From NCBI GenBank assembly GCA_031553435.1, contig JAVBLQ010000112.1, forward strand, positions 1 through 11,922: 11,922 nucleotides of DNA. Direction: 5' to 3'. A program made the position numbers and the translations under genes. Positions 6,587 to 11,922 of the stretch are shown in pieces. Each line of letters begins with the position of its first letter. Positions within the stretch are counted from its first letter, which is position 1. Source of the DNA: JAVBLQ01 sp031553435. GTDB taxonomy: Bacteria; Bacteroidota; Bacteroidia; Bacteroidales; Azobacteroidaceae. Under the pieces are notes generated by a model. It was not told the origin of the DNA and did not search any database. It saw only the letters and a list, made by a program, of their open reading frames with translations.

Positions 6587-9367
6587 ATGAATTCCAACAT
6601 AATTATCAAAGGTGCGCGGGTTAACAACCTGAAGAATATCGATGTAGAAATCCCCAGAAACAAACTGGTTGTAATCACCGGATTATCCGGATCAGGAAAA
6701 TCTTCCCTGGCTTTCGATACACTATATGCCGAAGGACAACGACGCTATGTGGAAAGTCTTTCCTCCTATGCCCGTCAGTTCTTAGGAAGAATGGGCAAGC
6801 CCGAATGCGATTACATCAAAGGTATTCCGCCGGCTATCGCCATCGAGCAAAAAGTCAATACACGAAATCCGAGATCAACGGTCGGCACTTCCACCGAAAT
6901 ATATGATTATCTCCGGTTATTGTTTGCCCGGATCGGACAAACCATTTCTCCGGTTTCGGGAGCTATCGTAAAAAAACACCAGGCCGGTGATGTGGTAAAT
7001 GACATGAAGAAATATCCGGAAGGAACACGCCTGGCCATATTTTCTCCAATCAAACTAAACAATGGAAGATCTTTGAAAGAGCAATTGGAAATATTACTCA
7101 AAGAAGGTTATACCCGAATTGAAATGAATGGAGAACTGGCCCAAATAGCAGATGTTCTTGTTCAGGAAAAAATGCCGGACGCCAGTAAAGTGCTTTTGCT
7201 TGTAGACCGGCTGACATCTTCATCCGAAAAGCAAACCATCAGCCGCTTATTCGATTCCGTAGAAACAGCTTTTTTTGAAGGAAATAATACTTGTATCGTC
7301 AAATTCTATACAGAAGATAAAGTCGTAAAAAAGACTTTTTCAAAAATGTTTGAAGCCGACGGGATTACTTTCGAAGAACCTACGGAAATGATGTTTAACT
7401 TCAACAGTCCCGCCGGAGCCTGTCCCCGGTGCGAGGGATTCGGAAGAACAATCGGCATTGATGAAGATCTGGTTATTCCCAACAAAACATTGTCATTGTA
7501 TGATGACGCTGTTGCCTGTTGGAAGGGCGACAAAATGGGCGAATTCAAACAATGGTTCATCCAGAAAGCAGATAAATACAAATTTCCTATTCACAAGCCA
7601 TACATCGAACTATCCGAAGGAGAAAAAGATTTATTGTGGAACGGGAAAGATGATCTGTACGGAATCAATTATTTCTTCCAGCATTATGTAGAAGAAAATC
7701 TGTATAAAATACAATTCCGGGTAATGCTTGCCAGATACCGGGGAAAAACAACCTGTCCGGAATGTAAAGGCACACGCCTGAAACCCCAGGCGCAATATGT
7801 GAAAGTAGGAGGAAAATCAATCACCGATCTGGTTCTGATGCCTGTTGACAAACTGAAAATTTTCTTCGACGAACTTAAATTAAATGAACAAGATACGGAG
7901 ATAAGTAAAAGAGTACTTACCGAAATCAAAGCCAGAATACAGTTTTTATTGGATGTCGGTTTAAGCTATCTCACATTAAATCGTTTATCAGTAACTTTAT
8001 CCGGAGGAGAAAGTCAGCGGATCAACCTGTCAACCTCTTTGGGCAGCAGTCTCGTCGGCTCATTGTATGTATTGGACGAACCGAGTATCGGACTTCATTC
8101 GAGAGACACTGCATTATTGGTCAAAGTCCTGAAACAATTACAACAATTAGGCAATACGGTCGTCGTTGTCGAACATGATGAAGAGATTATCCGGGCAGCC
8201 GATTATATCATTGACATAGGTCCGAAAGCCGGGCGCTTAGGTGGCGAAGTCGTTTATCAGGGCGATGTCGCCCATCTGGAAAAAGCGACCAACAGCTACA
8301 CGGTTCGTTACCTTACCGGCGAAGAAGTTATCCCTGTCAACCCGAGAAGGAAATGGAATAATTTCCTTGAAGTCTACGGCGCACGACAAAACAACCTGAA
8401 AGGAATCGATGTAAAATTCCCACTGAATATCATGACGGTAGTGACAGGCGTCAGCGGTTCCGGTAAATCTTCTTTGGTCAGGGATGTTTTTTATCAGGCA
8501 GTCAAAAGACATCTGGGAGAAGGAGGAGAAGGTTCTCTTCAATACTCATCTCTCGGTGGTGATCTGCATTTGGTGAATGCTATCGAATTTGTAGACCAGA
8601 ATGCTATCGGAAGATCTTCCCGTTCCAATCCGGTAACTTACATCAAAGCTTATGATGAGATCCGGAAATTATTTTCCGAGCAACCATTGTCCAAACAAAT
8701 GGGATTTACTCCCGCATATTTTTCTTTCAATATTGATGGAGGAAGATGCGAAGAATGCAAGGGCGACGGAACAATTACCGTTGAAATGCAATTCATGGCC
8801 GATCTTACGTTAGAATGCGAAACCTGTCACGGCAAACGTTTCAAACAGGAAATCCTGGATGTGGAATATCAGAGACAGAATATTCACGATGTGTTGGAAA
8901 TGACCGTCAACCAGGCTATTGAATTCTTTGAAAAAACAAAAAGCTCTACCGAGAAAAAAATTATCAAACGATTGAAGACATTGCAGGATGTCGGTTTAGG
9001 TTACATCAAGTTGGGACAATCCTCCTCCACCCTTTCCGGAGGAGAAAATCAACGGGTGAAACTTGCTTATTTTCTTGGAGAAGAAAAACAACGACCAACC
9101 ATTTTTATCTTTGACGAACCTACTACCGGTCTGCATTTTCACGACATCAACACTTTACTCAAAACATTCGGTGCATTGGTTTCGAGAGGACATACCATTA
9201 TCATCATCGAGCACAATATGGAAGTAATCAAATGTGCCGATCATATTATAGACATAGGCCTCGAAGGCGGAGAAAAAGGAGGATATGTGGTTTGCGCCGG
9301 AACGCCGGAAGATGTGGCGAACTGCAAAGAATCTTATACGGGGAAGTTTTTGAGAGAAAAATTATAA
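6587..9367 (+). CDS. uvrA: Excinuclease ABC subunit A (UvrA family ATPase)
   Basis: A 926-residue DNA-damage recognition ATPase of nucleotide excision repair, which works with UvrB. Both ABC modules are complete: Walker A GLSGSGKSS (32-40) and GVSGSGKSS (621-629); signature LSGGESQR (471-478) and LSGGENQR (816-823); Walker B LDEPSIGLHSRD and FDEPTTGLHFHD, each followed by a His switch (VVVVEHDEE, IIIIEHNME). Zinc ligands are C279/C282 with C390/C393, and C721/C724 with C744/C747. It also has the UvrB-interaction region ESLSSYARQFLG. Length is slightly below the usual 940-950. The second signature (SSSTLSGGENQR instead of the common TLSGGEAQR) suggests the second Bacteroidota UvrA lineage, so the genome may encode another, canonical copy. 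It follows DUF2461 by 11 bp and ends 9 bp before the inverted-repeat element. Confidence 0.94.
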   Translation: MNSNIIIKGARVNNLKNIDVEIPRNKLVVITGLSGSGKSSLAFDTLYAEGQRRYVESLSSYARQFLGRMGKPECDYIKGIPPAIAIEQKVNTRNPRSTVGTSTEIYDYLRLLFARIGQTISPVSGAIVKKHQAGDVVNDMKKYPEGTRLAIFSPIKLNNGRSLKEQLEILLKEGYTRIEMNGELAQIADVLVQEKMPDASKVLLLVDRLTSSSEKQTISRLFDSVETAFFEGNNTCIVKFYTEDKVVKKTFSKMFEADGITFEEPTEMMFNFNSPAGACPRCEGFGRTIGIDEDLVIPNKTLSLYDDAVACWKGDKMGEFKQWFIQKADKYKFPIHKPYIELSEGEKDLLWNGKDDLYGINYFFQHYVEENLYKIQFRVMLARYRGKTTCPECKGTRLKPQAQYVKVGGKSITDLVLMPVDKLKIFFDELKLNEQDTEISKRVLTEIKARIQFLLDVGLSYLTLNRLSVTLSGGESQRINLSTSLGSSLVGSLYVLDEPSIGLHSRDTALLVKVLKQLQQLGNTVVVVEHDEEIIRAADYIIDIGPKAGRLGGEVVYQGDVAHLEKATNSYTVRYLTGEEVIPVNPRRKWNNFLEVYGARQNNLKGIDVKFPLNIMTVVTGVSGSGKSSLVRDVFYQAVKRHLGEGGEGSLQYSSLGGDLHLVNAIEFVDQNAIGRSSRSNPVTYIKAYDEIRKLFSEQPLSKQMGFTPAYFSFNIDGGRCEECKGDGTITVEMQFMADLTLECETCHGKRFKQEILDVEYQRQNIHDVLEMTVNQAIEFFEKTKSSTEKKIIKRLKTLQDVGLGYIKLGQSSSTLSGGENQRVKLAYFLGEEKQRPTIFIFDEPTTGLHFHDINTLLKTFGALVSRGHTIIIIEHNMEVIKCADHIIDIGLEGGEKGGYVVCAGTPEDVANCKESYTGKFLREKL

Positions 9368-9375
9368 AAGCGAAT

Positions 9376-9550
9376 GAGGTTGTCTCAAAAGTGAAATTAG
9401 CACACAGAATACACAGATTATACGGAAAATTACAATTCTTATTATTTCGACAAATTGCTTATTCTTAAGTGAATATAAAATAAACGATTTGTGTTATTCT
9501 GTTTAATTCGTGTATTCTGTGTGCTATTAGTTGACTTTTGAGACAGTCTC
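9376..9550. mobile_element. MITE-like 175-bp inverted-repeat element between uvrA and folD
   Basis: The ends GAGGTTGTCTCAAAAGT (9376-9392) and ACTTTTGAGACAGTCTC (9534-9550) are inverted repeats matching at 15 of 17 positions. Inside them a second exact pair, AGCACACAGAATACAC (9399-9414) and its complement (9510-9525), extends the pairing, with weaker complementarity continuing to about 9440. The roughly 60-nt arms and AT-rich centre contain no gene. Terminal sequences of the GAGGxTGTCTCAAAAG kind resemble ends of insertion sequences, so a non-autonomous derivative is the best explanation. No clear target-site duplication was seen (flanks CGAAT and TTCAA), so an origin as an old insertion is inference. 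The hairpin may also end uvrA transcription, and the promoter of folD must lie inside or next to it. Confidence 0.7.
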
Positions 9551-9568
9551 TTCAATAAAAACAAATTT

Positions 9569-10450
9569 ATGAAACTAATAGACGGAAAAGCAGTTGCAGC
9601 TCAAATGAAACTTGAGATTGCAGAAGAAGTAAGACAAATTAAGGCAAACGGAAAAAAAATTCCGCACCTGGCCGCCATTCTGGTGGGTCATGACGGAGGA
9701 AGCGAAACTTATGTCGCCAGTAAAGTAAAAACCTGCGAAGAAGTTGGTTTCCAATCCTCTCTGATTCGTTTTGAAAATACGGTAACAGAAGAAGAATTAC
9801 TGAATAAAGTTATCGAATTGAATAATAATCCCGATATCGATGGTTTTATTGTTCAGCTTCCTTTGCCGAAACACATCTCAGAACAAAAAGTCATTGAAAC
9901 AATCGATCACCGGAAAGATGTCGACGGGTTTCATCCGATCAATGTAGGCCGTATGTCTATCGGACTACCATGCTTTGTTTCCGCAACTCCGGCAGGAATC
10001 CTTGAATTGTTGAAACGATACAACATAGAAACTTCGGGGAAACATTGTGTTATATTAGGTCGCAGCAATATTGTGGGTAAACCGATGGCCTCACTGATGA
10101 TTCAGAAAGCAAACCCCGGAGATTGTACCGTGACCATCTGTCACAGCCGCACCAAAAATATCAAGGAAATTTGTTTGCAGGCAGATATTATCATTGCCGC
10201 ATTAGGATCTCCTGAGTTCTTAAAAGGTGATATGGTGAGAGAAGGCGCTGTTGTTATCGATGTCGGAACTACACGCGTTCTTTCCGACAAAACAAAATCA
10301 GGATTTAAGCTTACAGGAGATGTAAAATTTGATGAAGTAGCTCCTAAATGCTCATTTATCACGCCTGTGCCCGGAGGAGTCGGACCAATGACAATTATTT
10401 CCCTGATGAAAAATACTTTGCTTGCGGGAAAGAAAGTAATCTATAAATAA
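9569..10450 (+). CDS. folD: Bifunctional methylenetetrahydrofolate dehydrogenase / methenyl-THF cyclohydrolase
   Basis: A cytoplasmic enzyme that interconverts 5,10-methylene-THF, 5,10-methenyl-THF and 10-formyl-THF with NADP or NAD, supplying formyl groups for purine synthesis and initiator tRNA. The 293-residue product is of full length. Visible marks are the N-terminal LIDGKAVA, the catalytic region ETYVASKVKTCEEVGF with Y48 and K52, IQLPLPKHI-type QLPLPKH, the KDVDGFHPINVGRM segment, the nucleotide-binding VILGRSNIVGKPMA and the C-terminal TPVPGGVGPMTI. It takes up the methylene-THF that glyA makes, though the two genes are not an operon. Upstream is the inverted-repeat element, and directly downstream begins a dehydrogenase fragment. 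Confidence 0.97.
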   Translation: MKLIDGKAVAAQMKLEIAEEVRQIKANGKKIPHLAAILVGHDGGSETYVASKVKTCEEVGFQSSLIRFENTVTEEELLNKVIELNNNPDIDGFIVQLPLPKHISEQKVIETIDHRKDVDGFHPINVGRMSIGLPCFVSATPAGILELLKRYNIETSGKHCVILGRSNIVGKPMASLMIQKANPGDCTVTICHSRTKNIKEICLQADIIIAALGSPEFLKGDMVREGAVVIDVGTTRVLSDKTKSGFKLTGDVKFDEVAPKCSFITPVPGGVGPMTIISLMKNTLLAGKKVIYK

Positions 10451-10451
10451 A

Positions 10452-10658
10452 GTTCTCTGGGACCAATATGCCATCCCCCATTTGATTCCCGAGGTTGAGA
10501 TGCAAACAGTACAAACAAATGCACTGGCATTCACAGAACTGATTGTTTTTGGATATAACTATTTCAAAACGCAAAACAGGAAAGGACATATTGTGGTTAC
10601 TTCTTCAGTTGCAAGTGTGAGGGCTTTACGAACGATCCATTATAATTCCATTCGAAAA
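10452..10658 (+). pseudogene. Internal fragment of a short-chain dehydrogenase (SDR) gene
   Basis: Reading 10452-10658 gives about 69 codons without a stop: WDQYAIPHLIPEVEMQTVQT, then NALAFTELIVFGYNYF, then GHIVVTSSVASVRALR and YNS. This fits the middle of a classical SDR: the EIE...TVxTN helix, the GHIVxxSSVAS strand with the catalytic serine, and the start of the Y-x3-K motif. There is no start codon at a sensible place, no Rossmann GxxxGxG N-terminus, and the C-terminal third is missing. At the tyrosine the expected lysine is replaced (YNSIR), and the open frame then runs on antisense to hydF. It starts directly after the folD stop and ends at the hydF stop. I infer a decayed gene remnant, cut at both ends. 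Not functional as an enzyme. Confidence 0.7.
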
Positions 10659-10661
10659 CAG

Positions 10662-11855
10662 TCACCAATCTATTTTTTCCAACACTCCACTCAAATAAGC
10701 CAATACGACCCCATAATTACTCATCGGAACTTCCTGTTTTTTCGCCTGTTCAACACGAGTCAATACATGTTTTCTGTTAAACATACAAGCTCCGCAATGG
10801 ATGATCAGGTCGTAGGATGTTAAATTTTCCGGAAAATCGTTTCCGGATACAATATCGATGGATAAGCCTTCACCTATTTTATTGCGTAATAAACGGGGGA
10901 TTTTCACTCTTCCGATGTCTTCTGTTTGCGGAGCGTGAGTACAAGCTTCCGCAATCAATACTCTGGATGTTTCTTTCAGTTGGTCAATGGTTTTTACGCT
11001 TTCTTTGAAGTAATTTATATCACCTTTGTATCCGGCAAACAGGATAGAAAAGGAAGTTAATTTACTTTCTTCCGGCTTTAGTTCATAAACTGTTTTAAAT
11101 ACTTGTGAATCAGCAATAATCAGCCGGGGAGGGAAAGAAAGGGCTTGCAAAGTGATTTGAAGTTGATCAGTAGTACAGCTCATTACAATACATTTTTTAT
11201 CCAATAGTTCGCGCAAAGTTTGTACCTGAGGTAAAATAAGTCGTCCTTCGGGAGCCTGGATGTCCTGAGGAATAACCAATAACACCAGGTCTCCTGCTTT
11301 TACCCGGTCGCCGGTAATACTTGGTTTTTTATAATCTCCCGGCATGTTCTGGATAATACTTTGCAGAATTAAATCTATTCCTTGTTTTTGTGCGGCACTG
11401 ACTTGCAGCATTGTTTTATCATATTGCTTTTTTATGGATATGACAAGATCATTTATTTGTTGCGTATTTTCCCGAATATCAATCTTATTGAGAAGAAGAA
11501 TGAAAGGAACACACTTTTCGTCCAATAGTTGTATCCATTTTTTTTGCTCTTCAGCCATATCCGGATCACATAAAAGCAGGGCGATGTCGGTTTTATCGAT
11601 TGCTTTCAGGGTTTGTTCAATGCGTTTTTCACCCAATTCACCTGTATCATCAAATCCCGGAGTATCTATGAATACACAGGGACCGATTCCTTTGATTTCC
11701 ATTGCTTTGTAAACCAAATCGGTAGTTGTTCCGGGTATATCTGAAACGAGAGCAGCTTCTTGTCCGGTCAATGCATTGATAAGGGATGATTTTCCGCTGT
11801 TACGTTTTCCTAGCAGTGTAATATGCAGTCGATTGGATTGAGGTGTATTGTTCAT
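10662..11855 (-). CDS. hydF: [FeFe]-hydrogenase H-cluster maturation GTPase HydF
   Basis: A 397-residue scaffold/carrier that receives the 2Fe subcluster precursor assembled with HydE and HydG and delivers it to apo-HydA. The N-terminal GTPase domain shows G1 GKRNSGKSS (16-24), IPGTTTD (40-46), DTPG (64-67) and NKID (123-126). A central dimerisation domain follows (about 170-260, including DLVLLVIPQDIQAPEGRLI). The C-terminal cluster-binding domain carries C305-x-H307 and, 45 residues on, HCGAC (353-357), the HydF [4Fe-4S] ligand pattern CxH...HCxxC. This separates it from other Era/TrmE-like GTPases such as MnmE. Full length; ATG at 11855 has a -7 box just upstream. Its presence implies that the organism makes an [FeFe]-hydrogenase, hence fermentative hydrogen metabolism. 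hydE and hydG are not in the window. Confidence 0.95.
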   Translation of the reverse strand: MNNTPQSNRLHITLLGKRNSGKSSLINALTGQEAALVSDIPGTTTDLVYKAMEIKGIGPCVFIDTPGFDDTGELGEKRIEQTLKAIDKTDIALLLCDPDMAEEQKKWIQLLDEKCVPFILLLNKIDIRENTQQINDLVISIKKQYDKTMLQVSAAQKQGIDLILQSIIQNMPGDYKKPSITGDRVKAGDLVLLVIPQDIQAPEGRLILPQVQTLRELLDKKCIVMSCTTDQLQITLQALSFPPRLIIADSQVFKTVYELKPEESKLTSFSILFAGYKGDINYFKESVKTIDQLKETSRVLIAEACTHAPQTEDIGRVKIPRLLRNKIGEGLSIDIVSGNDFPENLTSYDLIIHCGACMFNRKHVLTRVEQAKKQEVPMSNYGVVLAYLSGVLEKIDW

Positions 11856-11863
11856 TGTCTGAA

Positions 11864-11886
11864 ATTTGCATTTATTGGATGCAAAT
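11864..11886. promoter_or_regulatory. Perfect dyad ATTTGCAT-N7-ATGCAAAT in the hydF promoter
   Basis: Two exact 8-bp inverted half-sites separated by TTATTGG. The distal half-site overlaps the hydF -7 box (11882-11889) and the dyad covers the expected transcription start, the right place for a repressor operator. The binding protein is unknown. Confidence 0.4.
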
Positions 11887-11889
11887 ATA
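11882..11889 (-). promoter_or_regulatory. Candidate -7 box (TATATTTG) for hydF
   Basis: The minus strand reads TATATTTG, a full TAnnTTTG match, 27-34 bp upstream of the hydF ATG at 11855. No TTTG was seen at the -33 spacing inside the remaining sequence, and the window ends shortly after. Confidence 0.5.
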
Positions 11890-11922
11890 GGACATTCTTC
11901 TGTATATAAATCAGAAAGGAGA

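Noticed and set aside
9232..9468. Basic-residue-rich plus-strand frame at the 3' end of uvrA
   Set aside because: It lies in an alternative frame of uvrA and runs into the inverted-repeat element; its Arg-rich start simply reflects the uvrA codons.
10482..10823. A 113-residue plus-strand gene between folD and hydF
   Set aside because: The first half is an SDR fragment without a start; the second half is only the antisense of the hydF 3' end. It is reported as a remnant instead.

Overview
The window comes from a member of the Bacteroidota, most likely Bacteroidales. Four points support this: several TAnnTTTG boxes, the -7 element of this phylum, lie just upstream of genes; Shine-Dalgarno sequences are poor; the proteins have Bacteroidota character (PorT-type barrel, 'ADNQDITKAG' response regulator, UvrA with 'SSSTLSGGENQR'); and hydF implies an anaerobic, hydrogen-metabolising lifestyle. 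The species cannot be fixed from this sequence alone.

Layout, left to right. Positions 1-171 (minus) hold the 5' end of a lipoprotein gene that looks like a GH20 beta-N-acetylhexosaminidase, broken by an in-frame TAA right after the signal peptide. A heptanucleotide inverted-repeat block (193-317) separates it from glyA (323-1603, minus). Next come a small outer-membrane beta-barrel protein (1642-2298, minus) and a 740-bp gene-free stretch with seven copies, plus a decayed eighth, of a 41-bp unit carrying a 17-bp palindrome (2431-2750). An NAD-dependent epimerase (3039-4043, plus) converges on cysK (4049-5005, minus) with 5 bp between stop codons. cysK is divergent from a NarL/LuxR-type orphan response regulator (5208-5858, plus). 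A DUF2461 protein (5904-6575) and a UvrA-family ATPase (6587-9367) form a tight plus-strand pair. A 175-bp MITE-like inverted repeat (9376-9550) precedes folD (9569-10450, plus). A fragment of a short-chain dehydrogenase (about 10452-10658, plus) is wedged between folD and the 3' end of hydF (10662-11855, minus), whose promoter region carries a perfect dyad.

Functionally this is mostly housekeeping. glyA and folD both serve one-carbon/folate metabolism (serine to glycine plus methylene-THF, then methylene-THF to formyl-THF), though they are 8 kb apart. cysK completes cysteine synthesis from O-acetylserine. The UvrA-like protein acts in DNA repair. HydF matures [FeFe]-hydrogenase; its usual partners HydE and HydG are not in this window. 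No complete novel multi-gene system is visible. The unusual content is non-coding or decaying: two gene remnants and three repeat structures in 12 kb, which suggests a region undergoing gene loss and repeat turnover.
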